9,364 bases of DNA from Chlorobiota bacterium (GTDB lineage: Bacteria > Bacteroidota > Ignavibacteria > Ignavibacteriales > Ignavibacteriaceae). Below are positions 1 through 7,115 of this stretch, in pieces. The stretch is from contig RHKR01000068.1 of the NCBI GenBank assembly GCA_008363265.1, positions 1 through 9,364 on the forward strand. The letters run 5' to 3'. The notes under the pieces were generated by a model that was given only the letters and a program-made list of their open reading frames with translations, did no database searches and was not told where the DNA came from. Both the position numbers and the translations under genes were made by a program. Position 1 is the first letter of the stretch, and every line of letters starts with the position of its first letter.

Positions 1-693
1 GGCCAGACCATCTTGAACAATATACTCATGAACATTTGAGCCACCATCCCACCTGATGAGGCCATCAGCGGTTCCGAACCAAAAGTCTCCTTCTTTTGAC
101 CTGATAATAAAATAGACACTTTTGGAGATGGAAAAATCAGCCTCGCTGAATTTCAGGAGACGCCCCTTGAGGAGGAGATGAAGACCCGACTCGGCGCCAA
201 TAAATATCGAATCTTCATTCAGAGCCAGCATTGCAAATACATTTGTGGTCATCTGATCTTCATCCGGGATAAGATTCCTGAACTGTTTTCCTTCGAGGCT
301 GAATATACCCCCGGCTGAGGCCGCAAATATCCTGTCGTTGAATCTGAAAAGTTTCCGCAGATTTACCGGTTTAGAGGCGGGGCTGACAACTTCAAGGCTG
401 TTTCCCTTGAGAATATAGAGGTTGCCCGCGGTTGCCACGAGGAGACCGTACCGTTTGTCCCACAAAATTGAGCTTACCGGAGTAGGTGCTTGGGCGACCC
501 GGGTGAATCCGCTGTTGGGATCGATTCTGACCAGCCCAAAATTGCCGCATGCTGCCCAGATGGTCCCTTTGTCGTCCAAGGCCAGGTCGAGGATCCTTGA
601 TGCGCCGGTTGAGGCATCTCTTTCCTCCTTGAAACTGAAGGTTCTCATCCCGGACTTCGTGTAGACGGTGTAGCCTGAATTGTGGCCGAAGAT
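1..693 (-). pseudogene. Continuation of propeller sensor after frameshift (partial, off left edge)
   Basis: This frame stays open for 231 codons, from 693 to the first base of the window, and continues the propeller of the gene starting at 1646. It begins with a sequence reading IFGHNSGYTVYTKSG, which joins the upstream GNIWFC if one base is restored. It then carries blade motifs GTIWAACGNFGLVRID, DSIFIGAESGLHLL and FWFGTADGLIRWDG, ending in VQDGLA, which usually precedes another blade. The propeller therefore continues beyond the window; a Y_Y_Y domain, membrane helix and kinase domain would be the usual next parts but are not seen. An ATG at 646-648 overlaps the upstream stop as ATGA, so automated callers may report this as a separate gene starting at 648. 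I think that is misleading, because the 15 codons upstream of that ATG already read as propeller sequence. Whether the full protein is made depends on whether the missing base is real. Confidence 0.7.
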
Positions 694-1646
694 TCACAGA
701 ACCAGATATTGCCTTCAGTATCAACGAAAGTGGAAGTGGCGCCATCGGAGGTGAAACCCCTCTGCTTTGAGAGGTGTGAAAGTGAGCCGGACTCCCGGTC
801 GTAGGAATACTTCAATAATTTATTACCGAAGTAGACAGAACCCCGTAAATCTTCAGTGATAAAGTAGAAGTTCATCGAACGGGTCTCATCAACCATCATA
901 TTCACATCAAACTTCACTAGCTTGCCATCCGCAATCTCACCTGCCCAACCGTGGCCGAGGACAAGGATAGCCGGTGAAGGGGATGTTTTTTCGATATGTC
1001 CGATGGCGAGTATCGGCGTGTTGATTCCCGCGAATCCCTTTGTTATCACGGGATTGCCGTTATCCCCGATCTTCAGCACAGAAAGCCCTTCCTCACCCGC
1101 GAGGAAGAAAGAGTCCCCGAAAGCTTCGACGCTCCGGTAGGCCTCCTCTTTCACGGGAAGCCTGGTCCATTTGTTGCTGATCATAACATAAAGGTTGTTC
1201 GCGGTAACGATAAGCAGTACCGGTTTACCTTTTGAGTAGAGTAAGTCACCGTCATTAATTAACTCCGATTCAACAGGTGAACCGGGTGCTATGAGGAGGT
1301 CTTCCCAGCCTTTACCCTTATCGATCTTGATACGGTGATTTGATACGACCGGAATGAGCCAGGTGTTCCCTCTCCCGTCGAAAATGATCTTTTTGAATCC
1401 GGCATTGTTCTGGTTGTCGGTGAGGTGGATGTTTTCCCACTTGAAGCCGTCGTAGATCGAGACGCCGTAGCCTGTGGCAAACCACATCCTGTGGAGGGAG
1501 TCCTGCACTGCATGGTGTATTTTGTTGGTTGCGAGCCCGTTCCCGATATTGTAGTTGGTAATGGAGTAGTTGGCAGAACGCTGGGCAAAACCCGCGGAGA
1601 CGGCGAATGCGATCAAAACAATCAGAATAGAAGTGTATCTGCGCAA
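645..1646 (-). CDS. Exported two-component propeller sensor, N-terminal part (frameshifted)
   Basis: This encodes the extracytoplasmic sensor part of a two-component regulator-propeller protein, the type that usually heads one-piece hybrid sensor kinases in Bacteroidota-like bacteria. Residues 1-22 form a signal peptide: Arg-Arg, a hydrophobic stretch, then SAGFA with probable cleavage before Gln22. Residues about 30-70 carry a classic propeller start, with NGLATN, then QDS, MWFATGYGV and YDG. Further blade-like repeats (GNTWL, GSVYF, GNIWF) follow. The start codon is TTG at 1644-1646; an in-frame stop at 1692-1694 leaves no ATG upstream. There is no clear ribosome-binding site, which is common in these phyla. 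After Cys317 the frame runs into six non-homologous-looking residues and stops, while the neighbouring frame continues propeller sequence to the left edge. The reading frame is therefore probably interrupted by a one-base deletion or a sequencing error. The propeller family is clear; the ligand and output domain are not visible. Confidence 0.8.
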   Translation of the reverse strand: MRRYTSILIVLIAFAVSAGFAQRSANYSITNYNIGNGLATNKIHHAVQDSLHRMWFATGYGVSIYDGFKWENIHLTDNQNNAGFKKIIFDGRGNTWLIPVVSNHRIKIDKGKGWEDLLIAPGSPVESELINDGDLLYSKGKPVLLIVTANNLYVMISNKWTRLPVKEEAYRSVEAFGDSFFLAGEEGLSVLKIGDNGNPVITKGFAGINTPILAIGHIEKTSPSPAILVLGHGWAGEIADGKLVKFDVNMMVDETRSMNFYFITEDLRGSVYFGNKLLKYSYDRESGSLSHLSKQRGFTSDGATSTFVDTEGNIWFCESSATIQATPSTRSPG

Positions 1647-1766
1647 GGTTTTCGGTTCGTACTTAAAAAAAATTTTGTATGAATGGTAAAACTAATAAAA
1701 ACATCCGAGAAAGCGAGATGCACTTCAGGATTCGGTCAAAAAACTGTAAGTTTAAAGCCGTGATTA

Positions 1767-1800
1767 ATTGAAATGATCAATAGCCGGTGGCGCGACCACC
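1767..1800 (+). promoter_or_regulatory. Two small inverted repeats in the gatE upstream region
   Basis: Two short hairpin-forming repeats sit just before the gatE ribosome-binding site. The first is ATTGA at 1767-1771 with TCAAT at 1777-1781. The second is GGTGG at 1786-1790 with CCACC at 1796-1800, around a five-base loop. Upstream, TAAGTTTA at 1747-1754 is one base off the Bacteroidota -7 consensus TAnnTTTG and could be the promoter, which would put both hairpins in the 5' leader. Five-base stems are easily due to chance, so a regulatory role is only a suggestion. The 172-base gap between the divergent sensor and gatE holds nothing else that I recognise. Confidence 0.25.
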
Positions 1801-1818
1801 AACGGGAGAAGATACAGT

Positions 1819-3735
1819 ATGACCGATCACAAATTCAAGCCTTTCAGCGAGATGACGGATGAAGACTACCGGGCGGTGGGCTTCAAATCGGGGCTGGAAG
1901 TGCACCAGCAATTACTAACCGAAAAAAAACTTTTCTGCAGATGCCCCGCGGGAAGGTACAGCGAAAACTACAATGCCGAGATACTCCGGCACATGCGCCC
2001 GACCCTCTCTGAACTGGGAGAGTACGACGGTACCGCGCTCATGGAGTTCAAAACCAAAAAAGAGATAATCTACCGGATAAACCGTGAAACCGTCTGCACT
2101 TACGAGATGGATGACACGCCCCCCTTCGAAATAAACGACGAAGCCCTCGATATAGCCTTCGGGATCGGAATGATCTACGGCTCATCGATGGTTGATGAAG
2201 TGCATATCGCCCGGAAGCAGTACCTCGACGGCAGCATCCCGACGGGGTTCCAGCGGACGGCAATCGTCTGCCTCGACGGCAGCATCCCCTACAAAGACCG
2301 CGAGATCCAGGTGATACAGCTCTCGATCGAGGAGGACTCGTGCCGCGAGGTCAGCGATATCGGCCACCGACGCACATACATAACCGACCGGCTCGGCATG
2401 CCCCTGATCGAGACCGTTACGGGTCCCGACATGCGCACCCCGCAGGAAGTGGCGGAAGTGGGTGAACTGATCCGCCGGATAGCCAGAAGTACGGGGAAGG
2501 TACGCACAGGCATCGGCGCCGCCCGTCAGGATGTGAATGTGAGCGTAACCGGGGGGACCCGCATTGAAATTAAAGGTGTGCCGAGAATACCCCTGATCCC
2601 GCTTCTTACCTACAACGAAGCGATGAGGCAATGGAACCTCCTCCGGCTCAGGGATGAACTCCACAGAAGGGGAATTACCCCGGAGACATTCACGGCCACT
2701 ACCACCGATGTGACAAAAATTTTAAGGAAGACCCGCTACCAGCCGATAACGGGCGCCGTCACTTCAGGAATGAAGGTAATGTGCGTTCTGCTGAAGGGGT
2801 TCCGCGGACTTTTAAGGTGGGAGACACAGACCGACACCCACTTCTCGAGGGAGATATCCGACAGGGTGAGGGTGATCTCTTGTCTTACCACACTTCCCAA
2901 CATAATTCACTCCGACAGTCCGAGCGAAACCATCGCTTCCTCCGAGTGGAGCGCGCTGAAGAAAACGGTCGGCGCCACCGAGGATGATGTGATCGTTCTC
3001 GTCTGGGGTGACGAGACCGACGCTCCCGCGGGGGCGAACGAAGTGGTCATCAGGGCGAAAGAGGCAACCATCGGCGTTCCTTCGGAAACCCGGCAGGCTC
3101 TCCGTGACGGCACAAACGGCTTCGAGAGAATTCTTCCCGGACCCGACAGGATGTACCCCGATACCGATCTTCCTCCCAAAAAGATCACGGCCGAACGGCT
3201 GGCAAAGATCAGGGCGGGCCTCCCCACACCCGTATGGGAGAGGGAAAAGAAGTACCACGATCTTGGCATCCCCCTCCACAGGGCGAAAACCCTGGCGGCC
3301 TCAGCCTGGGCGCGGGTGTTCGAGGAGGCAACGGGAAACCATGGGCTGAATGCCCGCTTCGTCTCTGAACTGCTGGTTGACAGGTTAAAACCGCTGAGAA
3401 GGAAGCTCGGCAAGAACTTAAAACTTACCCCTGAGCTCGCGGGCTTACTCCTGAATCATTTCGCTGAGGGGAGGATACTTCGCGATCCCCTCTTCTTCAT
3501 GATGGCGGCCGCCGCCCGGACGGGTGAGCTACCGGCAGAAGCAGCCGGACCTCCCGCCACCACTTCCGAAATAAAGGAAGCTGTAAAAGCCGCGGCAGCC
3601 TCTGTGGCAAAAATGGAATTGAGAGACCCCGCCAACGGCATGCGCCTCGCGATGGGCCTCGCCATGTCGAAACTGAGGTTCAGGGCAAACGGCAAGGATG
3701 TTAAAGCTCTGGTTGAGGAGGTGTACAATGGCTGA
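1819..3735 (+). CDS. gatE: Archaeal-type Glu-tRNA(Gln) amidotransferase subunit E
   Basis: GatE is the tRNA-binding and kinase subunit of the GatDE amidotransferase. In the cytoplasm it phosphorylates the misacylated glutamate on Glu-tRNA(Gln), and ammonia from GatD then converts it to Gln-tRNA(Gln). The protein has 638 residues, close to archaeal GatE and much longer than bacterial GatB (about 480). Residues about 19-290 form the GatB/GatE core: GFKSGLEVHQQL, the C40-R-C42 pair, RPTLSELG, DGSIPTGFQRT, and a D-x-N-V-S-V and EIKGV region. Residues about 295-400 fit the AspRS-like insertion typical of GatE, and PGPDRMYPDTDLPP lies near 440-453. The remainder resembles the helical YqeY-like tail. 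The ATG has a modest GGGAGA at 1804-1809. The gene overlaps gatD by 8 bases. Misannotation as GatB is possible but is contradicted by the insertion and by the gatD neighbour. Confidence 0.93.
   Translation: MTDHKFKPFSEMTDEDYRAVGFKSGLEVHQQLLTEKKLFCRCPAGRYSENYNAEILRHMRPTLSELGEYDGTALMEFKTKKEIIYRINRETVCTYEMDDTPPFEINDEALDIAFGIGMIYGSSMVDEVHIARKQYLDGSIPTGFQRTAIVCLDGSIPYKDREIQVIQLSIEEDSCREVSDIGHRRTYITDRLGMPLIETVTGPDMRTPQEVAEVGELIRRIARSTGKVRTGIGAARQDVNVSVTGGTRIEIKGVPRIPLIPLLTYNEAMRQWNLLRLRDELHRRGITPETFTATTTDVTKILRKTRYQPITGAVTSGMKVMCVLLKGFRGLLRWETQTDTHFSREISDRVRVISCLTTLPNIIHSDSPSETIASSEWSALKKTVGATEDDVIVLVWGDETDAPAGANEVVIRAKEATIGVPSETRQALRDGTNGFERILPGPDRMYPDTDLPPKKITAERLAKIRAGLPTPVWEREKKYHDLGIPLHRAKTLAASAWARVFEEATGNHGLNARFVSELLVDRLKPLRRKLGKNLKLTPELAGLLLNHFAEGRILRDPLFFMMAAAARTGELPAEAAGPPATTSEIKEAVKAAAASVAKMELRDPANGMRLAMGLAMSKLRFRANGKDVKALVEEVYNG
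3715..3723 (+). promoter_or_regulatory. Strong ribosome-binding site for gatD inside the gatE end
   Basis: GAGGAGGTG is a near-perfect Shine-Dalgarno sequence lying within the last codons of gatE, four bases before the ATG at 3728. It fixes the gatD start at 3728 rather than at an earlier in-frame codon. It also implies that ribosomes finishing gatE can initiate directly on gatD. Confidence 0.8.
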
Positions 3736-5113
3736 TAACGACTACAAAGGCTACCGCGGCCAAGCCCTCGGGGTGCTGAAGAACTACTCCGCCATGATCT
3801 GGAGCGATGTCGAGGTGGAAACAGAGGCCGGAACCTACAAAGGGATCGTCCTTCCCCGCTCGGAAACCGCCGACGACAAGCACATCGTGATAAAATTAAG
3901 ATCGGGCTACAACATCGGAATTGCCGCCGACAGGATCACCAACATCGGAATTGGCGGCCGGAAGGAAGCCCACTACAAGATCCCCGAGAAGGAATTCCCC
4001 TACGACCCGAAGAAACCGAGGGTGAAGCTCCTCGGCACGGGCGGCACCATCGCCAGCCGGCTCGACTACAGAACGGGCGCCGTGATCCCCGCCTTCTCGC
4101 CCGGTGAGCTTTACGGTTCGGTCCCCGAACTCGCCGATATCTGCAACCTCGAAACCGAGAAACTCTACGGCGTGTTCAGCGAGAACATGGGTCCCGAGCA
4201 GTGGATCGGCACAGCTCAGGCCATAGGCCGCGAGATAGAGAAGGGCGTTCAGGGTATCGTGATCGGGCACGGTACCGATACGATGCACCACACCGCCGCG
4301 ATACTTTCATTCATGGTTCAGAACTCACCCGTGCCGATCGTTATGGTCGGTTCGCAGCGCTCGAGCGACCGTCCCTCATCCGATGCCGCGCTTAACCTGA
4401 TGCACAGCGTAAAGACCGCCGCCGAGAGCGACATGGCAGAAGTGATGGTCTGCATGTTCGGCCCCACTTCCGATGAATACGGTCTCCTTCACCGGGGAAC
4501 CCGGGTGCGGAAGATGCACTCGAGCTACCGCTCAACTTTCAGAACCATCGGCGATATCCCTATCGGCATGGTAAGCCGCGAGAAGATAACACCCCTCCGG
4601 GCTGACTATAAAAAGAGGCGGCACGATAAAAATGTGGTGATCAACACCGCGTTCGAGGAGAAGGTCGGCATGGTTTACTACTACCCGAACATGAAGCCCG
4701 ACATGATCGACTCGATGATCGATAACGGCTACCGCGGCATTGTTATCGCGGGAACGGGCCTCGGCCATGTGAACAAACCCCTCTATCCCGCTCTTAAAAG
4801 GGCGCAGGAGAAGGGGGTGGCCATCTACATGACAGTGCAGACCCTCTGGGGCTATGTGCAGATGTATGTTTATGACACCGGTCGCGACATGATGGAACTC
4901 GGCGTGGTTCCCTGCGCCAACATGCTCCCGGAAGTGGCGTACATGAAACTCGGCTGGGCTCTCGGACAGACCGACGACCTCACCCGCGTGAAGGAGATCA
5001 TGCTCACCCCCATCGCCGGTGAAATTACCGAGCGCGAACCCAGCAACGGATACCTCATCTTCCAGGGTGGGATACCGGAGGTGGAGGAGTATATTTCGAA
5101 ATACAGGAAATGA
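3728..5113 (+). CDS. gatD: Archaeal-type Glu-tRNA(Gln) amidotransferase subunit D
   Basis: GatD is the asparaginase-like glutaminase of GatDE. It hydrolyses an amide donor (glutamine or asparagine) to supply ammonia that is channelled to GatE for Gln-tRNA(Gln) synthesis. The 461-residue product starts with a small beta-barrel-like region (about 1-75) typical of GatD and absent from ordinary L-asparaginases. The asparaginase domain follows from about 96. The catalytic set is visible: Thr107 in GTGGTIAS, Thr183-Asp184 in GHGTDTM, and Lys262 in TRVRKMHSS; the first three keep the 76-residue spacing of archaeal GatD. SQRSSDRPSSDAALNL and AGTGLGHVN are further family signatures. The ATG at 3728 is chosen over the longer frame because of the AGGAGGTG four bases before it and the 8-base overlap with gatE. 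All catalytic residues are intact, so the enzyme should be active. A stand-alone asparaginase is unlikely given the N-terminal domain and the coupled gatE. Confidence 0.94.
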   Translation: MADNDYKGYRGQALGVLKNYSAMIWSDVEVETEAGTYKGIVLPRSETADDKHIVIKLRSGYNIGIAADRITNIGIGGRKEAHYKIPEKEFPYDPKKPRVKLLGTGGTIASRLDYRTGAVIPAFSPGELYGSVPELADICNLETEKLYGVFSENMGPEQWIGTAQAIGREIEKGVQGIVIGHGTDTMHHTAAILSFMVQNSPVPIVMVGSQRSSDRPSSDAALNLMHSVKTAAESDMAEVMVCMFGPTSDEYGLLHRGTRVRKMHSSYRSTFRTIGDIPIGMVSREKITPLRADYKKRRHDKNVVINTAFEEKVGMVYYYPNMKPDMIDSMIDNGYRGIVIAGTGLGHVNKPLYPALKRAQEKGVAIYMTVQTLWGYVQMYVYDTGRDMMELGVVPCANMLPEVAYMKLGWALGQTDDLTRVKEIMLTPIAGEITEREPSNGYLIFQGGIPEVEEYISKYRK

Positions 5114-5141
5114 GATGTGAAATGTGAAATGTGAAATGTGA
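5114..5141. repeat. Tandem heptamer repeat after gatD
   Basis: Four head-to-tail heptamers follow the gatD stop codon directly: GATGTGA at 5114-5120, then three exact copies of AATGTGA at 5121-5141. Related text (GTGAACTGTGAAG) resumes after the adjoining palindrome, at 5156-5168. The array contains in-frame and out-of-frame TGA triplets, so it may act as a translation-stop buffer, or it may be simple slippage-prone sequence. Confidence 0.8.
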
Positions 5142-5155
5142 TTCGCCGCGGCGAA
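5142..5155. repeat. 14-bp GC-core palindrome, copy 1
   Basis: TTCGCCGCGGCGAA is a perfect 14-base palindrome centred on CCGCGG and abutting the heptamer array. It shares the 12-base core TCGCCGCGGCGA/CCGCCGCGGCGG pattern, identical over the central CGCCGCGGCG, with the palindrome at 7031-7044 beyond the kinase gene. No T-run follows it on either strand, so it is not a canonical intrinsic terminator. It may be a dispersed repetitive extragenic element or a protein-binding site. Confidence 0.75.
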
Positions 5156-5204
5156 GTGAACTGTGAAGTCTTTTGAAAAATTAGAGTGCAGTTCTGTTTT
5201 TTAA

Positions 5205-5212
5205 TAATTTTG
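5205..5212 (+). promoter_or_regulatory. Possible -7 promoter element for the hybrid kinase
   Basis: TAATTTTG matches the Bacteroidota housekeeping -7 consensus TAnnTTTG. It would place transcription start near 5217, about a dozen bases before the kinase ATG, leaving GAGG at 5220-5223 as a ribosome-binding site. No convincing -33 TTG lies at the usual distance. Whether this organism uses that consensus is inferred, so this is a weak call. Confidence 0.35.
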
Positions 5213-5228
5213 GTTTAATGAGGTATTA

Positions 5229-6980
5229 ATGCCGGAACAATTGACGCGTGAGATAATCAGACTGCAGGAGTTCAGAGACCTGCTGCTTTCGACCACGAAG
5301 AGGTTCATCGATGCATCGGTGGAAGATCTTGATCAGTTGCTCAACAGCATCCTGAAGGATGTGGGTGAGTTCTTTCATTGTGACAGAAGTTATATCTTCT
5401 TCATCGACTGGGAAACCAGAACGATGACGAACACCCACGAGTGGTGCGCCGATGGGATAACCCCCGAGAAAGATAATCTTACAGATATTCCGATCGATAT
5501 CTTCCCGACCTGGCTGGAGGAGCTCGAGAACGACAGGGATATTCATATTCCCTCTGTTGCCGGCCTCCCGGAAAGCTGGCAGGCCGTCAGGGATATTCTC
5601 GAGCCGCAGGGGATACAGTCACTAATAGTGGTGCCTGTGATCTTCAATAAAAAAGTTATCGGATACGCGGGGTTCGACGCGGTAAGAAGCTCGCGAAGCT
5701 GGCAGGATGCCGAGCGAAGCCTCCTCCGGCTCCTGGCGACCAATATCGCTTCGGCGATCCAGCGGCGTGACTACGACCGCGAACTGATGAGCGCGAAGCT
5801 TGCGGCTGAAACCGCCAACAAGGCCAAATCAGAGTTCCTCGCCAACATGTCTCATGAGATCAGAACCCCCCTAAACGGCGTGATCGGCTTTACCGAACTG
5901 CTGCTGAACACTGATCTTGGTGAGAGTCAGCGGCTCTACCTCGAAAATGCCTACACTTCGGCACAGACACTTCTTTCACTGTTGAATGACATCCTCGACT
6001 TTTCAAAGATCGAAGCGGGAAGGCTCGAGCTTGAGTCAACCGTAACTGATCTGGTCGAAATTGTCGAGCAGACCGCGATCATCGTCAAGCATCAGGTTGA
6101 GAAGAAAGGGCTCGATCTCATTGTGAATATTCAGCATCTTATCCCACGGCTGGTGATCGCCGACCCCGTGAGGCTGCGGCAGGTACTCGTAAATCTTATG
6201 AACAACGCGGTAAAATTCACCAACAAAGGTGAGGTTGAACTCCGGCTTTCACTCGTTTCACAGGGGCCGGGCACTGCCAGATACCGGTTCTGCGTCCGCG
6301 ATACCGGCATCGGGATCAGTGAAGGTGACCGTGAGAAGATATTCAAGGCTTTTGAACAGGCCGACAATACGATCACGCGGAAGTTCGGCGGAACGGGGCT
6401 TGGTCTCGTTATTTCAAGCAAACTGCTCGAGAAGATGGGGTCGGCTATTTCGGTTGAGAGCACGATCGGGAAGGGAAGTGCCTTCCGGTTCGAGGTCGAA
6501 TTTCCCGTTCCCGGAGCAGCCCCGGATAAGATAGAGCCTGGCGACCCTGCTGAAGAAGATGTTACACATCTTACCCCTCACCTCGATGAAGGCTCACACC
6601 ACTCGAATGTAATGCTTATTGCCGAGGATAACGAGTTCAATCTTGTGCTGGCGAAATCGATCATCCAGAAACACTTCCCTCATTTCGCGATTGTAGAAGC
6701 CAGAAACGGCACCGAGGCGGTCGAATTCTATAAACTCGAGAAGCCCGACCTGATACTGATGGACCTCCAGATGCCCGAGACCGACGGCTACGAAGCCACG
6801 AGAATGATCAGGGAGATCGAGAAGGATGGCGGGACCAAAACCCCGATCGTTGCCCTTACCGCCGGTGCCCTGGAGGGTGAGCGGGAAAAATGCTTCGAGG
6901 CCGGCATGGATGACTTCATGACGAAACCCCTCAAACTGGATGTTTTTCTGGAGAAACTGAAGAAACTGCTTGTTGAGTGA
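5229..6980 (+). CDS. Soluble GAF hybrid sensor histidine kinase with receiver domain
   Basis: This is a 583-residue hybrid two-component kinase with no signal peptide or membrane segment, so it probably senses a cytoplasmic signal. Residues about 10-178 form a GAF domain, followed by a short linker helix (about 180-200). The HisKA domain carries phospho-acceptor His209 in [10 protein letters not shown]. The ATPase domain has the N box (Asn326 in [10 protein letters not shown]), the G1 box DTGIGIS from 358, and the G2 box GGTGLGL at 387-393. A C-terminal receiver (about 460-583) has acidic Glu466/Asp467, phospho-acceptor Asp512 in [10 protein letters not shown], Thr544 in ALTAG and Lys566 in TKP. 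Every catalytic residue is present. There is no DNA-binding domain, so the signal must pass to a separate Hpt protein or regulator, and none lies in the window. GAGG at 5220-5223 is the likely ribosome-binding site. The ligand of the GAF domain is unknown, and the link to gatED is position only. Confidence 0.93.
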   Translation: MPEQLTREIIRLQEFRDLLLSTTKRFIDASVEDLDQLLNSILKDVGEFFHCDRSYIFFIDWETRTMTNTHEWCADGITPEKDNLTDIPIDIFPTWLEELENDRDIHIPSVAGLPESWQAVRDILEPQGIQSLIVVPVIFNKKVIGYAGFDAVRSSRSWQDAERSLLRLLATNIASAIQRRDYDRELMSAKLAAETANKAKSEFLANMSHEIRTPLNGVIGFTELLLNTDLGESQRLYLENAYTSAQTLLSLLNDILDFSKIEAGRLELESTVTDLVEIVEQTAIIVKHQVEKKGLDLIVNIQHLIPRLVIADPVRLRQVLVNLMNNAVKFTNKGEVELRLSLVSQGPGTARYRFCVRDTGIGISEGDREKIFKAFEQADNTITRKFGGTGLGLVISSKLLEKMGSAISVESTIGKGSAFRFEVEFPVPGAAPDKIEPGDPAEEDVTHLTPHLDEGSHHSNVMLIAEDNEFNLVLAKSIIQKHFPHFAIVEARNGTEAVEFYKLEKPDLILMDLQMPETDGYEATRMIREIEKDGGTKTPIVALTAGALEGEREKCFEAGMDDFMTKPLKLDVFLEKLKKLLVE

Positions 6981-7014
6981 TGAGATTGATTTGTATGAAC
7001 CAACTGCGGTGGAT

Positions 7015-7060
7015 GACGGCTAAGGTAGCATCCGCCGCGGCGGAATGAGAAAAGACGGCT
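7015..7060. repeat. Direct repeat symmetrically framing GC-core palindrome copy 2
   Basis: Just after the kinase gene, TCCGCCGCGGCGGA at 7031-7044 is a perfect 14-base palindrome with the same CGCCGCGGCG core as 5142-5155. It is framed by a 7-base direct repeat, GACGGCT, at 7015-7021 and 7054-7060. Each repeat is exactly nine bases from the palindrome. The layout resembles either a binding site with half-sites or a tiny inserted element with a target duplication. The palindrome is certain from the sequence; the meaning of the flanking repeats is not. Confidence 0.6.
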
Positions 7061-7075
7061 GAATTGCCCTCACCG

Positions 7076-7100
7076 GGTCTGACTTATTCCGTATCAGACC
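7076..7100. terminator. Possible bidirectional terminator hairpin between convergent genes
   Basis: GGTCTGA at 7076-7082 and TCAGACC at 7094-7100 form a perfect 7-bp stem around an 11-base loop, in the gap between the plus-strand kinase and the minus-strand abiEii. The location suits termination of both genes, but no clear T-run follows on either strand, so the call is tentative. Confidence 0.4.
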
Positions 7101-7115
7101 TCAAAATTTAATTCC

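Noticed and set aside
392..745. Minus-strand 117-codon frame near the left end
   Set aside because: It is a different frame from the propeller continuation, which reads clean blade motifs through the same DNA.
2182..3413. Several long minus-strand open frames (155-168 codons) opposite gatE
   Set aside because: They are antisense to a strongly recognised gene, have low-complexity or Arg/Pro/Ser-rich translations and match no family I know. They are explained by the codon bias of gatE.
3698..3727. Ten-codon N-terminal extension of gatD
   Set aside because: The strong ribosome-binding site at 3715-3723 and the usual GatD N-terminus favour the ATG at 3728.
1819..3735. Annotation as bacterial GatB
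   Set aside because: It is about 160 residues too long, carries a GatE-type insertion, and is paired with gatD rather than gatA or gatC.
3728..5113. Annotation as ordinary L-asparaginase
   Set aside because: The N-terminal barrel-like region, TRVRKMHSS around the catalytic Lys, and the coupled gatE identify GatD.
5114..5141. CRISPR-like repeat array
   Set aside because: Seven-base units are contiguous with no spacers, and no cas genes are present.
5142..5155. Palindrome copy 1 as intrinsic terminator of gatED
   Set aside because: There is no T-run after the stem on either strand, and a perfect palindrome leaves no room for a stable loop without opening the GC core.
6981..7115. Small gene or RNA after the hybrid kinase
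   Set aside because: I found no start with a ribosome-binding site and no tRNA-like fold; only the palindrome and the hairpin are supported.
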